Shown in pieces: positions 48,449-57,657 of a stretch of 64,000 bases of DNA. Numbering within the stretch: position 1 is the first letter of the stretch; each line of letters opens with the position of its first letter. The notes under the pieces are model-generated. The model was given only the letters and a program-made list of their open reading frames with translations, was not told the DNA's origin and did no database searches. The DNA is from Pycnococcus provasolii. Its lineage: Eukaryota; Chlorophyta; Pseudoscourfieldiophyceae; Pseudoscourfieldiales; Pycnococcaceae. The stretch lies in NCBI GenBank assembly GCA_938743325.2, contig OW568869.1, positions 682,001-746,000 of the forward strand, given 5' to 3'. The position numbers were made by a program, and so were the translations under genes.

Positions 48449-50497
48449 ATGGACGCCTCGCTCTCTCCGTCGCTGCCGCCGACGGATGCCGCGTCGTACG
48501 CCTCCTTTGCCGCGCGGCGTACGTCGCGTCTGCGCCGCCTCGTTTCACGCCGATTTGGAGATGATGATGATAACCCTAGCACGACGATGCCACCAATGAA
48601 AGCTCCTGCTCTCTCTCGTGAAGATAAGCATCTGCTGGAAACACAGGCGCGTGCGGAGCATGAAAGGCGCGTATCTGGTGCGGCAGTGAGACAAAAGAAT
48701 GGTGCTTCGTTGAACGACGACAACGACGACAAAGAGGAGGTGGGATTCATGGGCGCGAGAGGTGGACTGTACGACTCCTCATCTTCAAAGCAGTCGAACG
48801 GAGAAGCGGGAAAGACGTCAACGTCGTCGGCTCACGAGAACGAACCCGCTGTCATCGCGCTTGATACGCAGAGAAAGCAGCTGCAGGGTCCCCCGATGGA
48901 GTGCTGGAAAGTTACACAGGCAACCACGCGCGCCTTGACCAAGGGAGCAGCAGCGAAAGCCGCGGCGGCGCAGGGATTTACGCCGGCATACGTCGCGAAC
49001 GTTTCCGCGGCATTTGATCTACTCGGCGAGAAGCTCGCGCAGGTGCACGTGCTTGCGCTCGACCTGTGCTCGTCGCTCGCGGACCGCATCTCCGCCAACT
49101 GGATGGCACGCGGCGTGCCCAACGCAGCCAAGGGCGTGCGACGCGCCACGGCGGCATATGCCGAGGGTAAATTCGCCGACACCATTGAGCAAGCGCAGAC
49201 AGTGCTGCGCCTCCACGTGATGGATTCCAGGCCGTCGACGTGGCGCATCGTCGAGCGAATCGACTCGTGCACAGTGCTTCTCCCGCTCTGCGCGGCGGCG
49301 CATATGCAGCTCGCATCTCGGCAGCTTGGTAGCATGGAGGCGGAAATGCACGCGCTCGCTGCCGTGCGATGCGCGGACATGCTGTGGCTCGTCAGCGGTC
49401 CTCGCAGCATTGCCGCACCGCTGTGTGAGCGAATGTCGAAGCTCGCTCAGCCCATGGCTGCCGCATCGCGGCACGCGAGCGGCTTCGTCAAGGGCGACGA
49501 CGCGTACCGCATCCCCACCGAGCTGCCTGAGGCCCACCCACTTATTCGCGCCTTCGAGACGACGAAGGGCGCACGGCGCGTGGAGCGCATCGCTGCATCG
49601 GATTTGACTGTGGAAATGTTCCGGCAGGGTGCATTCCGCGATGCCACGCCGCTCGTGATAACGGGCGCATGCAATACGCCGCCGCCCTGGGCGAAGGATC
49701 TCGGCGTGCTCGTCGCGCGGCACGGCCACCGTGTCGTTCCCGTCGAGTGTGGACGCCATCGTGTGGTGGGAGGGAGCGGCGTGCATTCGCGCGTCATGCG
49801 CTTCGATGAATTTGTGCACGCGTTCATCGCCCCGAAGGCACCCGCGCGCACTGCAGATGCGGCGGTGTGTGAACAGTACGCGCGCTGGCTCGGTGGAACC
49901 AAGTCATCGTCTCCTCCGCCTTGGTACGCGCCTCGTGCCTCGGAACTCGGTGCGGGACAGGATGCCGGATTCCTCGCGCAGCACGCCGTGCTCGAGCAGC
50001 TCGGCATCTCCTCGGACGTGCCAATTCCAGGGTATGCGACGGTAGGTGTGACCACACACGATGCGCACGCATGGATCGGTGGCGCGGGGTCATGCACGCC
50101 GTGCCACTGGGATGCGCACGAGAACCTGCACGTGCAACTCGGTGGGTACAAGTTCGTGCGTCTCTTCGCGCCGAGCGAGTCAGCGCGTCTTTACCCCGAA
50201 CATGCCGCGCCAACGGACAACGCGGACGACGAGGACGGCAAAGCGTCGACCGAAAGCGTGGATGGCAGCCAGGGAAATTTCAGCGCCGTGGACATCATGT
50301 CGCCCGACGCGTCGAAGCGCTTCCCCGCATATGCAGACGCGACATTCGTGGATTGCGTGCTTGCTCCCGGCGATGCGTTGTACATACCATGGGGGTGGTG
50401 GCACTACTGCGAGGCGCTGACCGCGAGCGTTTCTGTGAACTTCTGGTTCGACCGCCCGCACGCGCAGCTCGCGCACATTATGCAGTCGTCCGCGTAG
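48449..50497 (+). CDS. JmjC-domain (cupin-8, JMJD5/KDM8-like) 2-oxoglutarate oxygenase
   Basis: A 682-residue protein, ATG at 48449. The first about 150 residues are low complexity. A helical middle region (about 165-345) recalls the N-terminal helical part of JMJD5 relatives. The C-terminal JmjC domain has PLVITGACNTPPPW, the iron ligands H553-x-D555 in PCHWDAHENLHVQL, KFVRLFAP, and the distal ligand H652 in YIPWGWWHYCE followed by SVNFWF. This arrangement is that of small JmjC hydroxylases acting on proteins (arginine or asparagine) rather than large histone demethylases. Metal ligands are intact. It converges on the SepF gene with an 84-bp gap. Confidence 0.88.
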   Translation: MDASLSPSLPPTDAASYASFAARRTSRLRRLVSRRFGDDDDNPSTTMPPMKAPALSREDKHLLETQARAEHERRVSGAAVRQKNGASLNDDNDDKEEVGFMGARGGLYDSSSSKQSNGEAGKTSTSSAHENEPAVIALDTQRKQLQGPPMECWKVTQATTRALTKGAAAKAAAAQGFTPAYVANVSAAFDLLGEKLAQVHVLALDLCSSLADRISANWMARGVPNAAKGVRRATAAYAEGKFADTIEQAQTVLRLHVMDSRPSTWRIVERIDSCTVLLPLCAAAHMQLASRQLGSMEAEMHALAAVRCADMLWLVSGPRSIAAPLCERMSKLAQPMAAASRHASGFVKGDDAYRIPTELPEAHPLIRAFETTKGARRVERIAASDLTVEMFRQGAFRDATPLVITGACNTPPPWAKDLGVLVARHGHRVVPVECGRHRVVGGSGVHSRVMRFDEFVHAFIAPKAPARTADAAVCEQYARWLGGTKSSSPPPWYAPRASELGAGQDAGFLAQHAVLEQLGISSDVPIPGYATVGVTTHDAHAWIGGAGSCTPCHWDAHENLHVQLGGYKFVRLFAPSESARLYPEHAAPTDNADDEDGKASTESVDGSQGNFSAVDIMSPDASKRFPAYADATFVDCVLAPGDALYIPWGWWHYCEALTASVSVNFWFDRPHAQLAHIMQSSA

Positions 50498-50581
50498 GAA
50501 AACGTATTTTTCTTTTCCCTTTGTATTGTATTGTATGTGTATATAGTCTACTGAAAAAAAAAGGAAGCTCTTTTTACAAGC

Positions 50582-51274
50582 TCAGCGGTAGTTCCCACGT
50601 CGTGATGCCAGCACGTGCGGTGGCTGCACGTCTTCGTCGTCAAGTGCCGAAGGGGGTATAATGGAGGTCATCTGTCCGCCATATGGTAAGAATGCAAAGA
50701 TGCGTTCTCCGAGGTTTTCGATGTTTCCTTCCGTGACGCACACGCATCCACTCAAGAAGTCGACGGCTCTCTGCGCCTCGATGTCGGGAAGGTACATTGT
50801 GTTAAGTATGACGACCCTTCCCGTTTTGAGCGCCTCCACCGCCAATTCCCAGCTGTCCGCCCACTTTTTTGGCTTCATGCTGACAATGGCGTCGTTCGGG
50901 TCGAGCTCCATCGTCCTGTGCGCCGCTGTGTGTGCTTCGCTCCCCGCGGCGTCGACGAGCCAGTCGTTGTTGTTGACGTTTGTTGTCGTCGCTGTGCCAC
51001 TGCTTTGTGGTGCTGCCTCGTACTCTGCCGATAGATTATTGTCATCATAGGGCAACGTTTGCCCCCTATGATCCAAGGAACGTGAACGAGTAGACGTGTA
51101 TGCGTCATTGGACCCATTCCCACCGCCGACGTGACGAGGCGGTGCGAAAAGGAAGTTCGCTAGGGAGGAGAGCACGGAAACACACGTAGAAGGGCGGCGA
51201 GAGGCCCGAGCACGCCTCACGCTACGAGGGGGAGCAGCACCACCAGGCCGAGAGCGTGCGAGCAAGAGGGACAT
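50582..51274 (-). CDS. SepF/YlmF-type plastid division protein
   Basis: A 230-residue protein, ATG at 51272-51274. The first about 45 residues are Ser/Arg/Ala-rich and basic, a good plastid transit peptide. A disordered linker follows. The SepF domain occupies about 129-205 and shows IVSMKPKKWADSWELA, TGRVVILNTMYL, EAQRAVDFLSG, and ENLGERIFAFLPYGGQMT, matching bacterial SepF cores position by position. In cyanobacteria and Gram-positive bacteria SepF polymerises, binds the FtsZ C-terminus and tethers the Z-ring to membrane. Here I infer the same at the chloroplast division site. The usual N-terminal membrane-binding helix is not obvious because the transit peptide occupies that place. Confidence 0.83.
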   Translation of the reverse strand: MSLLLARSRPGGAAPPRSVRRARASRRPSTCVSVLSSLANFLFAPPRHVGGGNGSNDAYTSTRSRSLDHRGQTLPYDDNNLSAEYEAAPQSSGTATTTNVNNNDWLVDAAGSEAHTAAHRTMELDPNDAIVSMKPKKWADSWELAVEALKTGRVVILNTMYLPDIEAQRAVDFLSGCVCVTEGNIENLGERIFAFLPYGGQMTSIIPPSALDDEDVQPPHVLASRRGNYR

Positions 51275-51964
51275 CGCACTTCACTTCCTTCACGTATGAT
51301 TGCGATTTCCAGGGGGGGAGATTTCAGATTTCACAAAATACGAAACTCAAACGGGGATGAACGGAGGGGAGATTTGGCGCGAACGAAGACCCAGAGAATC
51401 TCCCGTCCTCATAACCCTAACCCTAACATCAGGCTAATCCTCTCAGCTTTAAGGTACAGTAGTTTTGTCTACTGGACGTTACAGTACCCGTGAAGGCCGT
51501 GATATAGGATTCGTGACTGTTGTTCACGACTTGTGTCAGGACTGAAGGTTACGATAGTCTATGCACTTCTCGTCTCTCGAGCTTAAGCTGGAACCTCTCT
51601 CGAGAGATCTTAGTTCTTAAGGAAAGGTTTCGGCAAAGATGATTGGGGTACTGTACAGGAGTTTGGTTGGTTGGAGTCATTAGGCACTGGGCAATGGTAT
51701 GTAGTATCTTACTATTTTTTTAATGGTGTGTATGTTATTTGTTAAGGTAGGTAGGCTTATGTAGTAGTAGTATGTATGTATTTATGTATGTAGCAATGGT
51801 GGGGTAGTATCGTAGTGGTAATAAAGCTTTAGCATGATTCCGAGTGAGCTGACGACTCGTATCGTATCGTGAGTGCTGCAACCTGGCTGATCCATACCAT
51901 CCTATAGATCAGCGCGCACTCGATCGTGCGCGCAACATGCACATCTGTATGTTCTTCACTCGTT
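51275..51964. other. Intergenic region with short telomere-like tract
   Basis: Separates SepF from the next minus-strand gene. It contains the tract at 51412-51427, CTTAAG words near 51590-51620 and a T/A/G-rich GTATGTATTTATGTATG segment near 51770. No gene seen. Confidence 0.5.
51412..51427. repeat. Short telomere-like tract (CCCTAA)
   Basis: Two and a half CCCTAA units, about 138 bp upstream of the SepF ATG. Confidence 0.75.
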
Positions 51965-54874
51965 TCACGACGCGAGCATCAGCTTGGACATCTGTTGCAA
52001 GCCACGCACCACCTCTTTCTTCTTCTCCTTCGCCATGTCCTCAGCGCGTGAGCGCAGAGATGCGACGTCCGATGCCATCTTCTTCTCGCATGCGCGGAGA
52101 CCGCTGGCTATGATGCGCTCCTGCTTCTTCGCCTGCGCCTCAGCTGCGGCAATTTCGTTCGACAGATCGTCCTGCAGTTTCTGCAGGCGCTCGTCACAAG
52201 TCAACGCGCACTGCTCGTAGTACGCACAAGCCTTATCCATGCGATTCTTGATCTCCTCCACCGCAGTCGAGTACCGCTCCCTCAACGACTCGATCGTCGA
52301 CGTGAAATTGGCGCTGCTCGTGCGCATTTCCTTCTTAGCATGCGCGATACGCTCCGTCTGCCTCTTCTCGAGCTTCACAATCTCTTCTGAAACTGCAGAG
52401 GTGTTCTTCGATTTGCGCTGAAGGTTCGCCATAATCTCTTGCATGTGGCGTTGCACGTCGTCGTCGTCGTCCTCATCATCCTTATGCTGATTTCCTCCAC
52501 GCATCGACCCACGTTTCGCCTTGATTTTGGCATGCGAGGTCGACATCTTCTTGCGAGCAGGCAATTCTTCTGGTGATGAGATCGGCATTCCCATCGCATC
52601 GTCGTCGTCTTCCGAGACGAGAGCGAGAGCATTGTTGAATCCAGGCGAAACATCCATGGCATAGAAATCCTCCTGCTCCTCCTCCTCCTCCACAAGGCTC
52701 GAGGGCGATGTCGGAGGCTCGCCAGGCGACGAGTCTACGAGAACAGCCTTGCTCATCTTATTGTGCAGCGTCTTCTCGTGAAAGTTTTTGGATTTTCCAA
52801 GCTTTTTCGATGGTGGCGCCTTCACGCGATCTGGCAGCTTAGAGGCTCCACCCTTACTTGCGGCAGCGTTGCCGTAGCGCAGCGTCTTGCGCACTTCGTC
52901 ATCGTGAGCAATGGCAGCAGCACGAGAGCGCTTTGGTGGCGGGGGCGTTGGCGTAACGTCGTCGTCGTCATTGTCGTCACCATCGAATGACATCTCGTTT
53001 TCCGACGTCATGCGTGCAGATGCCTTCGCCTTCGCCTGTCGAGGGATACTCTTGCGTGCCGCCGTCGCCGCCGCCGCCGCCGCTGCTGCTGCCTTCTTCG
53101 TCTTAGGTGCTGGCGCTTTTCGCTTCGTTCCTTGGGCTGGAGGCTTCTTCCCCTGCCTCATCTCCGCAGCAGTGGCAGGCTGTCGTGCCTTTGATGGCGG
53201 TTTTGGTTTCTGTGCCGCCAACGCAGGCTTTGGCGCTGGATTCGACGGTGGTAGCGGCTTCTTCGGCTCTGGCGCCTTCACCACCAGCGCGAGATGGTTC
53301 GCAGCCTGCGACGGCTGAATTCCAATAGATACCTTCGGCAATTTCTGCTGAGAGCTGATGATAGCCTCCCTAAGCTCTGGCGTATCCAAGCTCATCTCAC
53401 CTAGCTCATCACGCGTCGCCTGGCTTGCGTGAAGCGCAACAGCAAACGAGCGCTTGCGGTCGTTGATGATGCGCTCGACATCCTCCCTCGAGTCGTTTGG
53501 AATGCTCATCGTTAGCACCGCCGTTGCGACGGACGACTGCGCTCGGATGGAATGCCCGTTTCCAAGGAGCACGTGCTTATCCACGATAGCTTCTGGCGGC
53601 ACAATGAGCTCGAGGAGGAAGCTGTCCCCCGCGTTCGCGTTGTCGTGGTCGCGCACGGACGCCTCGGCATTCCCGTATACGATGTCGAGCGGGCTCACCT
53701 GCTCGGCGTCGGGGGCGGACGCGTCGCTCGCGAACAGCGTGATGTACTGCTTTCCCATCTGCACGAGTCCCTTCCAAGTAATGTTCTGAACGCCAAGAGA
53801 GCTGAGGAACTTCGTGGAGTTAACCTCGCAGGAGTCGACGAACACTTCGTTGCCATCCGACACCTCGTCGTTGTTGAATGCATACGCGAGGTGAAGCGTC
53901 GTGTGCTCGCGCTCGTGCAGCTCATCGCGTGGCTGCGACGCGCTGAAATCTTTCGTCACCACACTCTCGACAGAGCCGCGAAAGTCGTCACTGCATGCTG
54001 TCCAGCACTTGGCCGCCTCCTCCGCGGTTGGCGCGAGATTCGCGAAGAGGTCGATGAGAAGGCGCACGTACTGCAGGTCGTCGCACCGCGTGACGTCAAA
54101 GAGCTGCCAGACTGATGGGGATGCGCCACGTAGCACGCTTGCATGTTTGGGTCCTCCCTTTACCTGCAGAAGGCGTACGAGCGTTCCGACGATGCACCGG
54201 CGAAGGTGCAGTGTCGTGGGCGTGTGACGTTTTGTGTCGTCGTCGTCCTCCTCGTCGTCGTCGTCGCAGTTGTCACCGTTTCGGCAGGTCACGAGCAGTT
54301 TTACGCAGCGGGTCAGGAAAGGTGCGACGTTGACTCCTGTGGGGTGGATGAGACAAAGCTCGTCGAGCGAGCCGAGTATATTTTCGAGCACGATTGCTGG
54401 CGAAGGCGTGAGCTCGACGTCTCGGTGTTCATGCCGCCACAGATAAAGGTCCTCCTCGCTTTGGGGAAGCGTGTTCACCATCGCGTCGAAAGCGTCCGTG
54501 AGGATGGACATGAGCTTGTTTGCGAGCAAAAGCTTGACCACCTTGCGCGCTTCGTCGTCTTCAGCGGCTTGTGTTGCTTCTTCTTCCGGCGGGTAAGGAA
54601 GCAGTCGCAGAAGGCTCTTGATTGCGCCCGGTGAAGATTCCGTGACAGCGTACCTCAGCCATCGGCAGTAGTTGTCGGCTACTTTCTTTTTCGCCGTGAG
54701 CGTGTATCCTGCTCCTGCAGCCCCGCCTTCGAGGTTGTTGTTGTCGTCAATGTCACCCTCTTGTGCGCGGTGGAGTGCGACAAGCTGCGCGACGAGAGCG
54801 TCGATGGAAGGCAGGCTCGAACACGAGCGCGCGAGAAGCGACTCGTGCTGCGAAGAGGAGGAAGAGGAAGCCAT
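51965..54874 (-). CDS. SYCP2-like chromosome-axis protein (tentative)
   Basis: A 969-residue protein, ATG at 54872-54874. Layout: a helical ARM-like N-terminal domain (about 20-300), then a beta-rich domain (about 325-500, with NDEVSDGNEVFVDSCEV and WKGLVQMGKQYITLFA). A long basic and Ala/Pro-rich disordered middle (about 540-810) follows, with acidic patches. The end is a coiled coil of about 140 residues (KLEKRQTERIAHAKKEM to RGLQQMSKLMLAS). ARM-like domain, Spt16M-like beta domain, long linker and C-terminal coiled coil is the order described for SYCP2, Red1 and ASY3-type meiotic axis core proteins. The coiled coil would assemble filaments with a partner. Alternative: an unrelated chromatin or cytoskeletal coiled-coil protein. 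The assignment rests on architecture only. Confidence 0.6.
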   Translation of the reverse strand: MASSSSSSQHESLLARSCSSLPSIDALVAQLVALHRAQEGDIDDNNNLEGGAAGAGYTLTAKKKVADNYCRWLRYAVTESSPGAIKSLLRLLPYPPEEEATQAAEDDEARKVVKLLLANKLMSILTDAFDAMVNTLPQSEEDLYLWRHEHRDVELTPSPAIVLENILGSLDELCLIHPTGVNVAPFLTRCVKLLVTCRNGDNCDDDDEEDDDDTKRHTPTTLHLRRCIVGTLVRLLQVKGGPKHASVLRGASPSVWQLFDVTRCDDLQYVRLLIDLFANLAPTAEEAAKCWTACSDDFRGSVESVVTKDFSASQPRDELHEREHTTLHLAYAFNNDEVSDGNEVFVDSCEVNSTKFLSSLGVQNITWKGLVQMGKQYITLFASDASAPDAEQVSPLDIVYGNAEASVRDHDNANAGDSFLLELIVPPEAIVDKHVLLGNGHSIRAQSSVATAVLTMSIPNDSREDVERIINDRKRSFAVALHASQATRDELGEMSLDTPELREAIISSQQKLPKVSIGIQPSQAANHLALVVKAPEPKKPLPPSNPAPKPALAAQKPKPPSKARQPATAAEMRQGKKPPAQGTKRKAPAPKTKKAAAAAAAAATAARKSIPRQAKAKASARMTSENEMSFDGDDNDDDDVTPTPPPPKRSRAAAIAHDDEVRKTLRYGNAAASKGGASKLPDRVKAPPSKKLGKSKNFHEKTLHNKMSKAVLVDSSPGEPPTSPSSLVEEEEEQEDFYAMDVSPGFNNALALVSEDDDDAMGMPISSPEELPARKKMSTSHAKIKAKRGSMRGGNQHKDDEDDDDDVQRHMQEIMANLQRKSKNTSAVSEEIVKLEKRQTERIAHAKKEMRTSSANFTSTIESLRERYSTAVEEIKNRMDKACAYYEQCALTCDERLQKLQDDLSNEIAAAEAQAKKQERIIASGLRACEKKMASDVASLRSRAEDMAKEKKKEVVRGLQQMSKLMLAS

Positions 54875-55436
54875 ATGAAGTATGAAGTGCAGAAATGGAA
54901 GTGCAGAAATTCAAAAGTACAGTATGGCGCGAAACCAAACCTCCTGCCGTGTGCAACCGAAGCAAAAACGAGAGCGAAGCAAAGCAGGCACGCAAAGCAG
55001 ACGTTTTTTTTCAAGACGTTAATTTGATTTCAAGACGTTCTGTTCTGTCTGTCAGTTGGCAGCAATCTGATGTGAAAAATGAAAAATGAAACCCCGAAAT
55101 TCGAAACAAGCCCAACCAGAGGCCTGCTTTGTCGGCCTGCTTTCAAGGGAGAGCCAGGGTTAGGGTTCGGGTTAGGGTTAGGGTTCGGATTAGGGTTCGG
55201 GTTCGCAAGGGCGAGGACACCACATGACCTCCATGCGAGTTGTTTTTGTCACAGACGTACACGTACACGCACTTCACTACCACTACAACGGTACGGTACG
55301 TGCACGTGCGCCATGGCTGTCTGGCTGTGGCGTGTGAAGTCAAGTCGAGACGTGTTGTGGTTGTTGAGTGAAACCTCAATAGTTGTTTTTTTTTAAATTT
55401 CAAGACAAGCCTTCTTTCTTCCTGTGGCATATTCCT
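54875..55436. other. Intergenic region with telomere-like tract
   Basis: Lies upstream of the SYCP2-like gene and downstream of the EF-hand gene. It contains the mixed TTAGGG/TTCGGG tract at 55155-55205. Nothing gene-like. Confidence 0.5.
55155..55205. repeat. Degenerate telomere-like tract (TTAGGG/TTCGGG)
   Basis: Eight hexamer units alternating TTAGGG, TTCGGG and TTCGGA on the plus strand, about 280-330 bp upstream of the SYCP2-like ATG. Confidence 0.9.
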
Positions 55437-56106
55437 CTAAAAGGCGGGCGGCGGGTCGACGGTGCGCGCAAACGCGGCGTAGTTCACCATGCCATCCTGC
55501 CCAAACTTCTCGCAAAGCAGCTTCTTCTCGTAGTTGGTGAGATCGAGGCCGAGCTTGGCATCCACAACCTGGCAGAACTGAGCGCCGGTGACGTGGTTCA
55601 CCTTGCACTCGCTGTTCTTGTTCCGGCACGCGTCGTCGAAGAAAGGCTTCACGAGGATCATCTTCGACTTCACAACCTTGCTCACGTATGCGATGATGGC
55701 ATCAATCTCATCATCCTCAGGCGTCACCTTCACGCTTCGCAGGAAGCGTTCCTTGTCGAGCAGAGACAAAGGCTCCGGCGGAACATCGACCGTCGGCGTC
55801 TTCTCCAGGAAAGGCGTCGTGAAGGCAAGGTCGATGTCCATGCAGAACTTGCGGTAATCGACGAGAACCAGGCTGCCAACCACCTTGCTCACCTCGCTGT
55901 ATGCCTCCGCGAGCGCTTCCAGCTCCGTGAACGTCATAGGCAAGCCAGCGACGGAGAAGCCCGACTTGAACTGCGCTGGCGTGATGAAGCCGCACCGGAG
56001 TATGTCAAAGTCCGTGAAGAACTCCTTCAGACGGATGCGGTTCTTGTAGACCATGGTTTGCACCTGTAAAGAAGTCGAAAGGAACACGCACGGAGAGAAG
56101 TGTGCG

Positions 56107-56141
<35 letters not shown>

Positions 56142-56528
56142 GTTTTGGTAAGCTCACTATGTTCCTATAGGCACGTTCGTAAGGCACCCCGCAAAGCCCA
56201 AAACGACGCCACGTCGTCTCGTCGTTTTTTTTATCTTGCATACTGGCGTGAAACATACACGCCCATCTCGAGCTCTGGCAACCGCCGAACCGAACAAGTT
56301 TAGGCGACGCAACCAGACAAACCAATCACCACCACACGCTGGTTAGCACGCCTTAAGTCCTCAGTACCAGGAGAAGGCGAACGCTTTTGCCATCTTTGCC
56401 TTGTGATGCCCACACACGCTCCAACACACCACTCCACCAACCAACACACACGAGTCCCGGTCGCCGTATCCTCAGAGACCTGAGGACACAGATATCTGAC
56501 GTACCTTTGTGAACGCGGAGTCCGCCAT
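55437..56528 (-). CDS. EF-hand protein of ciliary type, two exons
   Basis: Coding exons at 56505-56528 and 55437-56063, 216 residues in total. The long exon has no ATG at its natural head. Upstream an ATG-led eight-codon exon (MADSAFTK) ends in AAG followed by GTACGT, and the long exon is preceded by TTTACAG; the junction is in phase 0. The protein has a degenerate EF-hand-like segment (FFTDFDILRCGFITPAQF) and further paired helices (PFFDDACRNKNSECKV, CEKFGQDGMVNYAAF). Similar proteins starting KNRIRLKEFF and DFDxLRxG are spread across ciliated protists, so a flagellar role is likely though not proven. Calcium-coordinating positions are poorly kept. Confidence 0.78.
56064..56504 (-). other. 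Intron of the EF-hand gene (GT-AG, 441 nt) with dinucleotide repeat
   Basis: Minus-strand donor AAG/GTACGT and acceptor TTTACAG/G. The join keeps the frame and restores an ATG start. The intron holds a (GT)n run on the plus strand at 56108-56140. Confidence 0.75.
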
Positions 56529-57657
56529 GGTGAAAAATTCGTCGACGAGTACCGATGGGGGCTGGTGCAAGACGACGGGCAAGGCTTGCGACGACGTTGC
56601 GCAACACTGCCCGTGGGCGGGCGGAGGACTGGGGGGAGTCTTCTTCTCGTTGTTGGTTCGAGGGAGGTCGGTCTTTGTGTTTCTTCGCTTTGGCGAGACC
56701 TGTGCGAGGGGAGTTGACAGAAGACGCCCCTCGCTCGCTGTTCGCCCGCTGATGATAACCGCACGCAGTTGATGGATCCATCCAGTCCTGTGTCCAGTTG
56801 CCAGTCGCACGACGATCATCGCCCTATTACCTAAGAACTACAGTATGCGCGACTTCGCTGATCGCATCGCACGGCGCCAATCGGCGGGCGCATCGGCAAC
56901 CAGTCATAAAGGCCCGACCGGTTGCCGATGTTTCTTTTCTCTGCTGCACATGCACATACGAGAAGGAAGGAAAGGCCCATCGATGTGGATGGGCCCCTGG
57001 GAATTCCTTGTGATGGGAATTCCATCCCATCGCTGCGTCGACCACCTACCTGACTATTAACGTTGAGAACGCGAACGCCTGTCTGTGTCTACCTTCCTTC
57101 GCCAAGAACGAGACCAAGTGACCAACGAACGGAGCGCTTGACTTGCCTGCGCACGTTTCGTACCGGTACCGTAGTACTACCAACAAACAGGTCCCCCAAC
57201 CCACTACAAAGTACAAGCACCCGCAGTGAGAGCCCAAACAGAGCAAACAGAGCGTCCTGCCTGCCACACCACTGACCACACCGGCCTGCCACCTGATGAG
57301 AAGTGAGAGAGGCTGAGAGGGAGTGCGCCACTTCTCCTATGTAACCTTACATAAGTTAGAAACCTCCATAGAAAAACCTCCATAGAAAAACCTCCATTAA
57401 CTATGGGAGACCTCCTCCTCAGGTGGAGTCAGGTGAAGGTGGAAGTCCCCCAGTCAGGCCGTAGGAATCGAAGTACGAAGGAGCGAACTGGTTTTCCATA
57501 GAACTGGCTGCGAGTGGGGATCCCCCCATGGTCCAGTGAACATGGTTGCTCACCTTTTGGCAAAACCCTCCCCGTATGGGTATGGGTATGGCCTCTCCGA
57601 TCGCCTTACTGTGCTTTCAAAATCCCCCTCCTCTCATTTTTATTTTTCCTTTTCTCC
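56529..57657. other. Divergent intergenic region between the EF-hand and SED5 genes
   Basis: Contains three near-copies of AACCTCCATAGAAA (about 57360-57402) and several small inverted words such as GGGAATTCC (56999-57024). No frame with coding character and no RNA gene recognised. Confidence 0.45.
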
